From Arthrobacter sp. P2b (lineage in GTDB: Bacteria; Actinomycetota; Actinomycetes; Actinomycetales; Micrococcaceae): a stretch of 64,000 bases of DNA. Below the pieces are notes generated by a model, which made no database searches, had not been told where the DNA came from, and worked only from the letters and a program-made list of their open reading frames with translations. The stretch is taken from contig NZ_FVZL01000002.1 of NCBI RefSeq assembly GCF_900168295.1, positions 434,001-498,000 of the forward strand, in the 5' to 3' direction. The position numbers and the translations under genes are program-made. Of this stretch, positions 53,638-62,672 are shown piece after piece. Position 1 is the stretch's first letter, and each line of letters starts with the position of its first letter.

Positions 53638-54555
53638 GTGGTAAATCCGGTACACCTGAAGACCCTGATGGAGGTCACGCGGCTGGGCTCCTTCGCGGCC
53701 GCCGCGTCAACGTTGGGCTATACGGCCTCTGCCGTCTCCCAACAGATGTCCGCCCTGGAACGCGACACCGGCGTCGTCCTGTTCCAGCGCTCGGCGCGGA
53801 GCGTGGTCCCCACGGAGGCCGCCGTCGTGATGACCCGGCACGCAGCCAAGGTGCTGACGGACATCGAGGCGCTGATGGCTGCCGCCGCCAAAACCCAGGA
53901 CAGCGCCAGCCAGGAACTCCGGCTCGGCATCTTCCCCAGCCTGGCCACGTACGTCCTGCCGCGGATCCTGAAGAAACCCGCATGGAAGAACCTGGGCATC
54001 GACCTCAAGGTGTCCGTGGCCGAGCCGGGCCAGACCATCCAGGGGCTGCGCGCCGGCGGTGAACTGGACCTCGCCGTGGTCTTCCAGGTGGGGCAGACCG
54101 GTGTGGCCTGGCCCGCCACCATCAACAGGCAATGGATCGGCGACGACGATTTCCGGGTGGTGCTGCCCGCCGGCTGGGGCTTCCGTCCGGACGCGAAGGT
54201 GGCGGCAGACCATCTCTCCGAGATGCCCTGGATCATGCACCACCCAGGCACAAGCGACGCCATGGTCATTGAACGGCTCTTCGCTGGCTGCAACCTTCAT
54301 CCACGCGTGGTGGCGCACAGCGACGACTTCCACGCCAGCCTGGAGATGGCAGCCGCAGGACTGGGGGCGGCGCTGGTTCCCGAGCTGGCACTGCGGAACA
54401 AGCCGGCGGGTGTGGTGGTGCTGGACGTTCCCGAAATCCGGCTGGCCCGGAACGTTTTCGCGCTGCTGATCAATGACCGGAAAACCGCGCGGGTGCAGCT
54501 GTTTGTCGACCTGCTGGCAGAGACGCTCGCCGGAATGCGCACCTCAGTGAATTAG
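53638..54555 (+). CDS. LysR family transcriptional regulator
   Basis: 305 aa from GTG 53638. The HTH reads HLKTLMEVTRLGSFAAAAST with LGYTASAVSQQMSALERDTG; a LysR substrate-binding domain follows (LRLGIFPSLATYVLPRIL, DLAVVFQVG, and GLGAALVPELALRNKPAGVV). It is divergent from the lipid operon across 95 bp, the usual arrangement for a LysR regulator acting on its neighbour. Effector unknown. Confidence 0.9.
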   Translation: MVNPVHLKTLMEVTRLGSFAAAASTLGYTASAVSQQMSALERDTGVVLFQRSARSVVPTEAAVVMTRHAAKVLTDIEALMAAAAKTQDSASQELRLGIFPSLATYVLPRILKKPAWKNLGIDLKVSVAEPGQTIQGLRAGGELDLAVVFQVGQTGVAWPATINRQWIGDDDFRVVLPAGWGFRPDAKVAADHLSEMPWIMHHPGTSDAMVIERLFAGCNLHPRVVAHSDDFHASLEMAAAGLGAALVPELALRNKPAGVVVLDVPEIRLARNVFALLINDRKTARVQLFVDLLAETLAGMRTSVN

Positions 54556-54600
54556 GCCTGAACGCTGGAATGCACCGCTGTTCGGGTCTATGTTGAGAAT

Positions 54601-55107
54601 ATGAACAAGGTAGCGAGCCAGCACTTTGGCGAGATTGAGCTCAATCACGGCAGGGATCACCTGATCGCCGCCAAACATGAGCTGCGCGGCCATCCACTGG
54701 AACTCGACCTGAACATCACCGCCCACGACCACTTTGACGAAGCCGCACTGCGCAAGGTGGACTACCGCCTGCGGTTCCTGCCCGAACTGGTGGACGAGGT
54801 CCGGGACATGATCGCCGAGGAGCTGGACCAGGAAGGCACCAGCCCGCAGGAATACCTGCAGTTCCATTGCAACGCCCTCAAGGATGAGCACCTGCACAAG
54901 GTCTTCGGCGTGGAGAACCGCAGCCAGCTGACCAAGGATGTGTTCCTCAAGGCACTGAAGCTGGGACACGTGGGGATCTACCCGGGCCAGCCGGAACGTT
55001 ACTTCGTGATGGATTTTACGCTCGGCCAGCACTTCACCGATGAAGTCCTGGTGGCCTCCGCGGACGAGGACGGCGTGGTGGACGACGAGATTGTCTGGGA
55101 ATCCTGA
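54601..55107 (+). CDS. DUF2004 domain protein
   Basis: 168 aa. HFGEIELNHGRDHLIAAKHE, RGHPLELDLNITAHDHFDEA and LQFHCNALKDEHLHKVFGVE, then RYFVMDFTLGQHFTDEVLVA, match DUF2004. Soluble, acidic, function unknown. TATGTT at 54589-54594 is followed by 6 nt and the ATG, so a leaderless transcript is likely. Confidence 0.85.
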   Translation: MNKVASQHFGEIELNHGRDHLIAAKHELRGHPLELDLNITAHDHFDEAALRKVDYRLRFLPELVDEVRDMIAEELDQEGTSPQEYLQFHCNALKDEHLHKVFGVENRSQLTKDVFLKALKLGHVGIYPGQPERYFVMDFTLGQHFTDEVLVASADEDGVVDDEIVWES

Positions 55108-55116
55108 ATTTGCAAA

Positions 55117-55168
55117 CGGTGGTTGAGCCTGTCGAAACCTGACGGGGTTTCGACAGGCTCAACCACCG
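55117..55168. repeat. REP-like inverted repeat
   Basis: A 23-bp perfect stem with a 6-nt loop, whose arms begin CGGTGGTTGAGCCTGTCGAA and end in the complement. A single related half, GGTGGTTGAGCTTGTCGAAA, occurs at 55220-55239. Repeats of this kind are dispersed between genes in Arthrobacter-like genomes. Confidence 0.8.
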
Positions 55169-55177
55169 AGCACAAAG

Positions 55178-55217
55178 CGACGGCGGCCGGTCACCTCTCA
55201 GTGACCGGCCGCCGTCG
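55178..55217 (-). terminator. Strong terminator stem after metE
   Basis: A perfect 17-bp stem, CGACGGCGGCCGGTCAC against GTGACCGGCCGCCGTCG, with a 6-nt loop, lying between the DUF2004 and metE stops. It is symmetric and can serve both strands; on the minus strand GCTTTGTG follows. Confidence 0.7.
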
Positions 55218-55253
55218 TCGGTGGTTGAGCTTGTCGAAACCCTTACTGTTGTC

Positions 55254-57587
55254 TTACTGCGCTGCTGCTTCCAGCAGCTCCGCGCGGACCGCCTGGGTTG
55301 CCTTGACCAGGTTGCGCAGGGACTCTTCGGTCTCGACGTAGCCGCGGGTCTTCAGGCCACAGTCCGGGTTGACCCAGAGCTGGCGGGACGGGACGTGCTT
55401 GACGGCGGTGGCCAGGAGTTCAGTGACCTCGGCTTCGCCGGGAACACGCGGCGAGTGGATGTCGTAAACACCGGGACCAACACCGCGGCCGAAGCCGTGG
55501 GACTCGAGGTCGTGGACAACCTCCATGCGCGAGCGTGCAGCTTCGATGGAGGTCACGTCGGCGTCCAGGCCGTCGATCGCGTCGATGATCACGCCGAACT
55601 CGGAGTAGCAGAGGTGGGTGTGGATCTGGGTGGCGTCGGCGGCACCGGCGGTTGCCAGGCGGAAGGAGTCCACGGACCACTTCAGGTAGTCCGCGTGGTC
55701 TGCCTCGCGCAGCGGGAGGAGTTCGCGCAGGGCGGGCTCGTCCACCTGGATGACCTTGATGCCGGCGGCCTCGAGGTCGGCAATCTCGTCGCGCAGCGCA
55801 AGGCCAACCTGGTTGGCGGTCTCGCCCAGCGGCTGGTCGTCGCGGACAAAGGACCAGGCCAGGATGGTGACCGGACCGGTGAGCATGCCCTTCATCGGCT
55901 TGCTGGTCAGCGACTGTGCGTACTCGGCCCACGCAACAGTGATGGGGGCGCTGCGGGTGACGTCGCCCCACAGGATGGAGGGGCGGGTGCAGCGGGAGCC
56001 GTAGGACTGGACCCAGCCGTGGACCGTGACGTCGAAGCCTTCCAGGTTCTCGGCGAAGTACTGGACCATGTCGTTGCGCTCGGGCTCGCCGTGGACCAGG
56101 ACGTCGTAGCCGAGCTCCTCCTGCAGGTCGACGACGCGCTTGATCTCGTCCTTCATGAGCTTTTCGTACTGCTCGTCGGTCAGGTCACCCTTGTTGTTGC
56201 GGGCACGGGCCGAGCGGATTTCGGAGGTCTGCGGGAAGGAGCCGATGGTGGTTGTGGGCAGCGGCGGCAGGTGCAGCGCTTCTTCCTGGGCGGCTTCACG
56301 GACCGAGTACTCAGAGCGGCTGAAGTCGGCGGCGGTGAGGGCTTCGGTGCGGGCGCGGACGTCCTCGCGGCGGACGCCGTCGGCGGTGGCGCGGGATGCG
56401 ATCACAGCGGAGGCTTCGTCGATGGCTGCCTTGGCGGATGCCGGGTCAGCCAGGTAGGACGCGAGGGTCTTGACCTCGACGGCCTTCTGATCCGAGAAGG
56501 CCAGCCAGCTGCGGAGCTGCTCTGAGAGCTGGGTTTCCTCGGCAACATCGTGCGGGACGTGCTGGGTGGAGGTGGAGGTGCTGACGGTGAGCTTCCCCGC
56601 GGCGGCCTTCAGGGCGTCCAGCTTCGCAGCTGATACGGCGAGGTCGTTGCGCCAGATGTTGTGGCCGTCAACCACACCGGCAACCAGGGTCTTGTTGCCC
56701 AGGCCAGCAAGGGCGGCCGCGGACGGAACCGCGCCCTTGAAGACATCGATGTGCAGGGCGTCGATGTTGGTGGCGGCGAGGGTGCCGAGCTGGCCGTCGA
56801 GGGCGCCGTACGGGGTGGAGACGAGGATCTGCGGGCGGTTGGCAGCGGCGGTGAGGACCTCGTAGGCACGGGCGACGGCTGCTTCGATTTCGGCGGCGGG
56901 GGTGTCCTGGTCCACCACGAGGGCGGGCTCGTCGAGCTGGACCCAGCTGGCACCGGCAGCGGCCAGCTTTTCGAGCAGCTGGACGTAGACGGGCAGGATG
57001 TCCTCGAGGCGGGACAGCGGAGCGAAACCGGCCGGGGCGTCGTCGGAGGCCTTGGAGAGCAGCAGGTAGGTGACCGGGCCCACGATGTACGGGCGGGTTT
57101 CGATGCCGTTGGCCAGGGCGAAGGCGAACTCGTCAACCTTGGCAGTGGAGGCGAGGGTGAAGCTGGTTTCCGGGCCGATCTCGGGCACCAGGTAGTGGTA
57201 GTTGGTGTCAAACCACTTGGTCATCTCCAGCGGCTGCTGTTCCTTGTTGCCGCGGGCCAGGTTGAAGTAGCCGTCGATGTCCAGCTGTCCCTCTTCATTG
57301 AGGAGCTTGCCGAAGCGGGCCGGCACGGCGCCGAGGTGGGCGGTGGTGTCCAGAACCTGGTCATAGTAGGAGAAGGTGCCCGGGACGGCTGCGGCTTCGG
57401 TCAGGCCGAGTTCCTGCAGGCGCTTGGCGATGGTCAGCTGGATGTCCTTCGCGGCTGCATCCAGTGCGGCGGCGTCGATCTTGCCGGCCCAGTAGGCCTC
57501 GACGGCCTTCTTGAGTTCGCGGCGGCGGCCGATCCGGGGGTAGCCCAGGAGTGAGGCGGAGGGGAAGGGAGTGTTCTGTGAAGTCAT
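55254..57587 (-). CDS. metE: Cobalamin-independent methionine synthase MetE
   Basis: 777 aa, normal length. It transfers the methyl of methyltetrahydropteroyl-glutamate to homocysteine. The N-terminal barrel carries YPRIGRRRELKKAVEAYWAG; the C-terminal barrel has LPTTTIGSFPQTSEIRSARA and the zinc ligands in THLCYSEF, the Glu in SIEAARSRME and the Cys in WVNPDCGLKTR. AGGAAT precedes the ATG. It lies 64 bp behind metF, which makes its cosubstrate. Confidence 0.96.
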   Translation of the reverse strand: MTSQNTPFPSASLLGYPRIGRRRELKKAVEAYWAGKIDAAALDAAAKDIQLTIAKRLQELGLTEAAAVPGTFSYYDQVLDTTAHLGAVPARFGKLLNEEGQLDIDGYFNLARGNKEQQPLEMTKWFDTNYHYLVPEIGPETSFTLASTAKVDEFAFALANGIETRPYIVGPVTYLLLSKASDDAPAGFAPLSRLEDILPVYVQLLEKLAAAGASWVQLDEPALVVDQDTPAAEIEAAVARAYEVLTAAANRPQILVSTPYGALDGQLGTLAATNIDALHIDVFKGAVPSAAALAGLGNKTLVAGVVDGHNIWRNDLAVSAAKLDALKAAAGKLTVSTSTSTQHVPHDVAEETQLSEQLRSWLAFSDQKAVEVKTLASYLADPASAKAAIDEASAVIASRATADGVRREDVRARTEALTAADFSRSEYSVREAAQEEALHLPPLPTTTIGSFPQTSEIRSARARNNKGDLTDEQYEKLMKDEIKRVVDLQEELGYDVLVHGEPERNDMVQYFAENLEGFDVTVHGWVQSYGSRCTRPSILWGDVTRSAPITVAWAEYAQSLTSKPMKGMLTGPVTILAWSFVRDDQPLGETANQVGLALRDEIADLEAAGIKVIQVDEPALRELLPLREADHADYLKWSVDSFRLATAGAADATQIHTHLCYSEFGVIIDAIDGLDADVTSIEAARSRMEVVHDLESHGFGRGVGPGVYDIHSPRVPGEAEVTELLATAVKHVPSRQLWVNPDCGLKTRGYVETEESLRNLVKATQAVRAELLEAAAQ

Positions 57588-57651
57588 GGCAGATTCCTAA
57601 AGGTGGGAGCTGTGATGTCTGAAGGCTGTGCTGTGCTGTGCTGAGGGATAA

Positions 57652-58617
57652 TCAGCTGGCGAGCTGCGGGCGCGCCGCAACGCTGTGGCGGCTGGCTGCC
57701 CGCTGGTGCCGCGGAAGGGCTAGCTTGTCCAGCACCTCGAGCGCGCTCTGGTGCTCATTGAAGGTGTAGAGGTGGATGCCGGGGGCTCCCGCATCCAGTG
57801 CCGCATTAGCAAGGTCGACAGTGGCGCGGACGCCGATCCGGAGGCGTTCGATGTCGTTATCGGCAGCAGCAAGCCGCTCCAGCAGATCCGGAGACGGCTC
57901 CACGCCCGCCAGTTCGCCCAGCCGGGTGACCCGGCGGAGGCTGGTCAACGGCATAACGCCCGGGATGATGGGGATGGTGACCCCGGCCCGGCGGGCCCGG
58001 GTCAGAAGGCTTACGTACTGCTCAGCGTCGAAGAAGACCTGGGTGATGGCGAAGTCAGCACCGGAACGCTGCTTGGCAAGCAGCACTTCGATGTCGTGTT
58101 CCTCGCTCGGCGACTCCGGGTGCCGTGAGGGGTAGGCTGCTACGCCCACGGCGATTTTTCCGGCGCACAGCAGGGCCGACCTCCGCTGTTCAACCCGGCG
58201 AATAAGCTCGATCAGGTCCTGGGCGTAACGGAGTGACCCTTCTGCCGGCTGGCCGCCGTCCTTGGGCTGGTCACCGCGAAGGGCAAGGATGCCGCGCGCA
58301 CCGATGTCCAGCAGTTCGCCGATGATCCCCGCCAGTTCCTGCGGCGTGTTGCCCACGCAGGTCAGGTGGGCGATCGGGCGGAGGGTTGTTTCCAGCAGGA
58401 GCCGGTGGATCAGTTCCACGGCGGTGTCCCGATTGGAGCCGCTGGCCCCGTACGTGACGGAGACGTAGTCCGGTGCGGTGGTCTCCAGTTCCCGGATAGT
58501 GGTCCAGAGCGTTTCAGCGGCAGCCGCTGAACGCGGCGGGAACAGCTCGTAGGAAAGCGCCACGGGAGCGGCGTCGGTAAGATTCGGGTGTGCGTCAATA
58601 AGGCTTGGTGGTGACAT
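57652..58617 (-). CDS. metF: Methylenetetrahydrofolate reductase MetF
   Basis: 321 aa. A TIM-barrel flavoenzyme reducing methylene-THF to methyl-THF. SYELFPPRSAAAAETLW, APDYVSVTYGASGSNRD, HLTCVGNTPQEL, ILALRGDQPKDGG and DFAITQVFFDAEQY are typical. The C-terminal tail is Ala/Arg-rich and not conserved. It feeds methyl-THF to the MetE encoded next. The 5' region carries an attenuator-like hairpin and a palindromic operator. Confidence 0.95.
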   Translation of the reverse strand: MSPPSLIDAHPNLTDAAPVALSYELFPPRSAAAAETLWTTIRELETTAPDYVSVTYGASGSNRDTAVELIHRLLLETTLRPIAHLTCVGNTPQELAGIIGELLDIGARGILALRGDQPKDGGQPAEGSLRYAQDLIELIRRVEQRRSALLCAGKIAVGVAAYPSRHPESPSEEHDIEVLLAKQRSGADFAITQVFFDAEQYVSLLTRARRAGVTIPIIPGVMPLTSLRRVTRLGELAGVEPSPDLLERLAAADNDIERLRIGVRATVDLANAALDAGAPGIHLYTFNEHQSALEVLDKLALPRHQRAASRHSVAARPQLAS

Positions 58618-58702
58618 TTGCGTCCTTGGCTTTGGGCCATTGAGGGCCAGCTGTCAGCAGATGTGACGGCGGGTCGGCAATGAATTGAGTTTGGGGAACA
58701 CG

Positions 58703-58752
58703 AAAAAACTCCACAGGAACGCAGCCGCGACTGTTACGCCTGTAATGGAGTT
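58703..58752 (-). promoter_or_regulatory. Attenuator-like hairpin plus U-tract in the metF leader
   Basis: On the minus strand AACTCCA-TTA-CAGG pairs with CCTG-TGGAGTT (arms 58746-58752 with 58739-58742, and 58707-58713 with 58714-58717; a 3-nt bulge and a 21-nt loop), followed by a run of six T (58708-58703). This is a Rho-independent terminator inside the leader, about 85 nt before the metF start. Upstream RNA (58753-58818) contains CCTCC/GGAGG and a GGGTGCCCCCATGTGGG segment that could form a sensor or anti-terminator. No known riboswitch consensus was recognised. Confidence 0.7.
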
Positions 58753-58818
58753 ATCCGTGAGCAAATGTCAGGCCCACATGGGGGCACCCACACCCTCCAT
58801 AAGGAGGATCGCTGACAC

Positions 58819-58870
58819 GTTACCGCGGTAACTTGTATACGACTCTAGGAGCGGCCGGGAGAGCATTCAA
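58819..58870 (-). promoter_or_regulatory. metF promoter with 14-bp palindromic operator
   Basis: On the minus strand TTGAAT (58865-58870), 17 nt, TAGAGT (58842-58847). The perfect palindrome GTTACCGCGGTAAC (58819-58832) lies just downstream of the expected transcription start, as for a repressor site. Confidence 0.65.
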
Positions 58871-59003
58871 GTCGGCCTTCGAATTAAGACGCAGCTTTAC
58901 GCCTTATTTCGGAACGGGACAGAATTATCTTCGCCGGCTCAACCTCTTTTCTACCTGCCCTGCGCCGGCGCGAAGTCCAGCAGGCGCGCTGATGCCGAGA
59001 CCG

Positions 59004-60824
59004 TTAGCCGGCGGGTCCCGCCCTGCCCAGTATCTGGACGGCGGGCTTCATCGCTTCCTGGCACCGAACCGGTTCCGGAAGCGGATTGTGCACGGTACGA
59101 CAACGGATGGCTGGCTCAGTTCCAGCTGTCACCTGCGTGCCGGGCACCGCTTTTCGGTCGAGCGGCGATGGGGGCAGCGTCGCCTGATGGTGAGGAGCCT
59201 CGGGCAGAGGGGCCATATCCCGTGAAGTCCCGGGCAGTGGGGGTGCTGTGGAGTGGTAGGTGTGGCCTGTTGGTGTCCGGGTTTCGACGGTGTGGCGGGT
59301 TCCGGGGACGGGTTTGGCGGACCAGCCGGGGTTTTCCTTGGTGTGATTGCAGGCTTCGCAGAGCCCCTGGCCGTTGGTGCTGCTGGTTGGGCCGTCGTTG
59401 TGCCAGGGGATGACGTGGTCATCATGCCGGATCGGCGCGTCACAGTACGGGGTCCGGCACATGTCGTCCCGGACTTGCAGCAAGCGGCGGAGCCCGGGCG
59501 GGAAGAACCTGGCTTTTGAGTCCATCGCGACCAGCTCGCCGCTGCCGGGGGCTGTGTAGAGCCTGCGGAGCCAAACGGACAGTTCATGCTGGTCGGGAGA
59601 ACTCGAACCAGAACCAACAACAGCCTCAGCACCAACAGCAGTGTCAGCGCCAGAGTCCCCGCCGGCGACAGAACCAGCAACGGCATCGGAGCCAGAAGCA
59701 AGGCCAGCAACGGCACCAGCATAAAAGCCGGGGCGGGTTGTCCTGTTCAGGATGGTTTCGCGTGCCCAGTGTGCGGGGACGGTGCCGTAGCCGGTGAGTC
59801 GGGCGGGTTCGCTGTCGCCCTGGAAGAGGGTGCGGTCTGTCACGACCAGCTGGATGTCGATCCCGGCGATCCCGCCCGGGGTGCCGGTGACGCGTTCGAC
59901 CAGGGAATCGGCCATGATCTGGCCCTTGGAGCGTTCATCCCCTGCGGACCGCAAAGAATCGGCGTGCCGGGTGAGGGACGCGTACGCGGCCACACCCTCG
60001 GCGACGGGCAGGAGGGCTGTCAGGTAGGTCATGGTGTCCGGCGCCGGACGAAGACTCACATTGCGTTCGGTCACGGCACGGCTGGCCCGCCGCGCCACAG
60101 ACTTCGGGTCCCGCCGGTACGCCGCGGCACGGACCGTGGAAACGATGGCGCGGTCCCCGAACCCGTCAAGGGTGCCGGTGTCCGCGGCGAGCTCCTCGTC
60201 CACCGCGCACCGGTCGTCCACGGACAAGCACACGGTTTCCTTCACCAGCAGCGTGGTCCGCCACTCATTCAGCCGACCGGACCGAAACGCCTCAAACGTG
60301 CGGGGCATGTCCCGCATGGCCTTAGCCAGGCCCAGCAGCCTCCCTCCGCGGGACGGCGACTCGCGCCGCGCCAACGCGATCTGGGCACCAACCCCGGCAC
60401 CCAGCTCATCTACAGGAACCCCGGCCGCAGCCTGGACCCGGCGCTGGAACAAGTCAAAAGCAACAGCAATGTCAGCCTGCTTCGCAGCCGCAGCCGACTT
60501 CAAATCCTCAAGCTCCCGCAGCTGATCAATCATGCCTGCACCATCAGCACACAAAGGAACGGCATCCAGGGCAACCCGGACATCAGCGATCGACGGGATA
60601 CCCGAATGGTCCTCCAAGGCTCCGGCGACAGACGGGACACCCGCAAGGGCACCCCGGACAGCGGCAACGCGGGGCACAGCAGCAGGGGCCGCCGGGGCGT
60701 GGGCATCCATCGGGATATCCGCCATAGCTTTCCGGGCGGTGGCCACCGAGGGCGCCGCAGGAACAGGCCGCACACCGAGAATGCCCGCCCCGCTTACCCC
60801 TGCCAAGGCCCCAGCCGCTTCCAT
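59004..60824 (-). CDS. DUF222 / HNH endonuclease domain protein
   Basis: 606 aa. DUF222 occupies about residues 100-380 ([60 protein letters not shown]). A Gly/Ala/Ser/Asp low-complexity stretch of about 40 residues follows, then the [23 protein letters not shown], then [18 protein letters not shown] with CxxC zinc ligands. A Pro/Thr-rich tail ends the protein. Such 13E12-type repeat proteins are multicopy in actinobacteria, and their biological role is unresolved. GGAAG precedes the ATG. Confidence 0.9.
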   Translation of the reverse strand: MEAAGALAGVSGAGILGVRPVPAAPSVATARKAMADIPMDAHAPAAPAAVPRVAAVRGALAGVPSVAGALEDHSGIPSIADVRVALDAVPLCADGAGMIDQLRELEDLKSAAAAKQADIAVAFDLFQRRVQAAAGVPVDELGAGVGAQIALARRESPSRGGRLLGLAKAMRDMPRTFEAFRSGRLNEWRTTLLVKETVCLSVDDRCAVDEELAADTGTLDGFGDRAIVSTVRAAAYRRDPKSVARRASRAVTERNVSLRPAPDTMTYLTALLPVAEGVAAYASLTRHADSLRSAGDERSKGQIMADSLVERVTGTPGGIAGIDIQLVVTDRTLFQGDSEPARLTGYGTVPAHWARETILNRTTRPGFYAGAVAGLASGSDAVAGSVAGGDSGADTAVGAEAVVGSGSSSPDQHELSVWLRRLYTAPGSGELVAMDSKARFFPPGLRRLLQVRDDMCRTPYCDAPIRHDDHVIPWHNDGPTSSTNGQGLCEACNHTKENPGWSAKPVPGTRHTVETRTPTGHTYHSTAPPLPGTSRDMAPLPEAPHHQATLPPSPLDRKAVPGTQVTAGTEPAIRCRTVHNPLPEPVRCQEAMKPAVQILGRAGPAG

Positions 60825-60909
60825 AGACTAAGTCTTCCAGCAGGGTGTGACAATCGCCGGGAGCCCAAGTTCCTATGTGGAAAACCGGGTAGTCACCTCA
60901 CATCGTGCA

Positions 60910-61665
60910 CTACCAGGGGCGGTCCGGCCCTGGGGCGTAGTCATTGTCGCGCAGGTACTCATCCCGTTCGCGTGCACTGTTGCGTTCGCGCTCGGCCTGC
61001 CGTGCGCTGTCCCCGAGTTGCTCCAGCTGGCTTTCCTCCGGGGATTCCTGTTCCTCCGGGCCGTCCTGCTGTGCTCCTTCGGGTGACTCCGCTGCCTGCC
61101 CGGCCGCGAGCTTTTCCTTCAGGCGCCCTTCCGCCTCGGCCAGCTGCTCCCCGGGCTCCCCCGCCGCGCCTGCGGCGAAGCATCCCGCAGGTGCGGCCTC
61201 CGCCACCGCCAGGGCTTCCCCGTACAAAACAGCGGCCGACGCCGGGCCCTCCTCCCGGAGTTGGGCGTCACCGATCTGTTCAATCGCCAGGCTGAGGTTG
61301 ACGCGGACAATGCACTCGTCAGAAGATCCCCGGGGCACCCTGGCCAAAGCGTCCTCAAACATGCGCCGGGCCGCAGCGAAGTCCCCGGCCAAAGCACGGG
61401 CATCGCCTGCCGCAAACGGCGCCTTGTGGGGTTCGATGACGTTCGCCAGGCCCAGTGCTTGGGCTGCCGTTCCAACCGCCGCTGCGTCCCGGGCAGCAAA
61501 GGCGCCGGCAGCCTGCCACGCAAGGAGGTTGAGGCTGAGCAGCTTCCCCGCCACGCAGAGCAGGAGCAGTACCGGTAATGCCGACCACAGCAGGAGATGC
61601 CGCCGCCGCTGCACCATTAAATCGCGGTTCGCGTTGTCTTCGGTTGACCCGGGTCTGGCCATCAT
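60910..61665 (-). CDS. Single-pass TPR-like protein (Bat operon member)
   Basis: 251 aa. Basic N-terminus, one membrane helix (LLLWSALPVLLLLCVAGKLL), then helical repeats resembling TPR (ALAGDFAAARRMFEDALARV, VRVNLSLAIEQIGDAQLREE, EALAVAEAA) and an acidic Glu/Gln-rich tail. The start overlaps the stop of the VWA gene (ATGA). In MoxR/VWA operons a TPR protein commonly follows the VWA genes; it is probably a scaffold at the membrane. Confidence 0.8.
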   Translation of the reverse strand: MMARPGSTEDNANRDLMVQRRRHLLLWSALPVLLLLCVAGKLLSLNLLAWQAAGAFAARDAAAVGTAAQALGLANVIEPHKAPFAAGDARALAGDFAAARRMFEDALARVPRGSSDECIVRVNLSLAIEQIGDAQLREEGPASAAVLYGEALAVAEAAPAGCFAAGAAGEPGEQLAEAEGRLKEKLAAGQAAESPEGAQQDGPEEQESPEESQLEQLGDSARQAERERNSARERDEYLRDNDYAPGPDRPW

Positions 61666-62672
61666 TGAACTTTCTCCCCCGCCATACGGGAGCGGTGCGC
61701 AGAACGAGTGGCCATCCGAGGTTCGGTGGCTACCGCGTCAGGAAGGGGCCGCAGTTCACGGACACGCCGAAAGAGGGTACCCGCCTCCACCAGGCCCAGG
61801 ACAAAGGCGCCGGCCGCGAAGACCCAGTAAAGCTCTGTTCGGCCCTGAAGGGATTCGGCGTCCTGAGTGTGCTCCAGTGCGCCGGGCCGGGCCTGCTGCA
61901 GCATGGCGGCAGGCGGGTCACCGGCCGCCCGGTGGACGTACGGCACATCCAGCTGCCCTGCGATCTCACGCAGCCTTCCCTCGTCGATGCTGGACACGGC
62001 GTCCCTGGGAGTCCCGCCGCTGCGGTCCTGGACGTACGGGACGCCCTGCGCGGCGCCGTCGTAATCCCTCCCGGTGTTCTCCTTCATCCGCCCGCCGGCC
62101 TCAGTGCCGTAGCCCAGCACGGCTCCCCCGGCCACCGGCCCGTTGTCCGGCACCAGCGGTTCCGGTTCATCGCCGCTGGTCTGCTCGCCGTCGCCAAGGT
62201 AGAAAACAAGGTGCGGACGTTCGGGATGGCTGTCCCGCGCTGCTGCCAATCGCTCGCCCAGCACCTGGCGGGCGGCTGTGATGCTGCTTCCTTTGGCGTA
62301 GGAGGTCACCTGCGGCTCAAGGACGGACGTGATGGTTTCCAGGGCCAGGGTGTCGGTGGTCAGCGGCATCCGGACATGCCCTTTGGTGTCGAAGGTGATC
62401 ACGGAAAACCGTGCTCCCGGCAACCCTTCGGCGATGGCCATGATGTCCTGCCGCACGCCGTCCATCCGGGGCGCCCCGTTTCCATGGTCCTCCGCCACCA
62501 TGCTGGTGGTGGTATCCACGACGAAGAAGACGTTGAGGTCCGCGGTGGCCGCCTCCGCCGAGCCTCCCGGGAGTCCCGGGCGCAGGATGGCACCGCACAG
62601 CAGCGTCACCAGCAGGCCACGGCGTAGCCAGGGGCTTTTGGCGATTGGGAGAATGGATCGGCGCCGGGTCAT
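61662..62672 (-). CDS. VWA domain protein (Bat-like, second)
   Basis: 336 aa from ATG 62672, which overlaps the stop of the first VWA gene by 4 bp. Signal-like N-terminus (RRGLLVTLLCGAILRPGLPG), then a VWA domain with the MIDAS DTTTSM (a DxTxS variant), Thr in GSSITAARQVLGE and Asp in FYLGDGEQTSGD. A C-terminal membrane helix (LYWVFAAGAFVLGLVEAGTL) anchors it. Probably a chaperone-type or assembly protein working with a MoxR ATPase outside the window. Confidence 0.88.
   Translation of the reverse strand: MTRRRSILPIAKSPWLRRGLLVTLLCGAILRPGLPGGSAEAATADLNVFFVVDTTTSMVAEDHGNGAPRMDGVRQDIMAIAEGLPGARFSVITFDTKGHVRMPLTTDTLALETITSVLEPQVTSYAKGSSITAARQVLGERLAAARDSHPERPHLVFYLGDGEQTSGDEPEPLVPDNGPVAGGAVLGYGTEAGGRMKENTGRDYDGAAQGVPYVQDRSGGTPRDAVSSIDEGRLREIAGQLDVPYVHRAAGDPPAAMLQQARPGALEHTQDAESLQGRTELYWVFAAGAFVLGLVEAGTLFRRVRELRPLPDAVATEPRMATRSAHRSRMAGEKVQ

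Noticed and set aside
55221..56525. Plus-strand frame opposite metE
   Set aside because: Antisense shadow; it begins inside the repeat element.
58752..58800. Ten-residue leader peptide MEGVGAPMWA upstream of the metF attenuator
   Set aside because: No ribosome site and only two Met codons, so ribosome-mediated attenuation is not supported.
58618..58818. Cobalamin or SAM riboswitch before metF
   Set aside because: I looked for the conserved cores of both and did not find them; only the terminator hairpin is supported.
59586..61295. Plus-strand frame across the DUF222 and TPR genes
   Set aside because: Spans two unrelated minus-strand genes and has a Pro/Arg/Gly-rich, domainless product.
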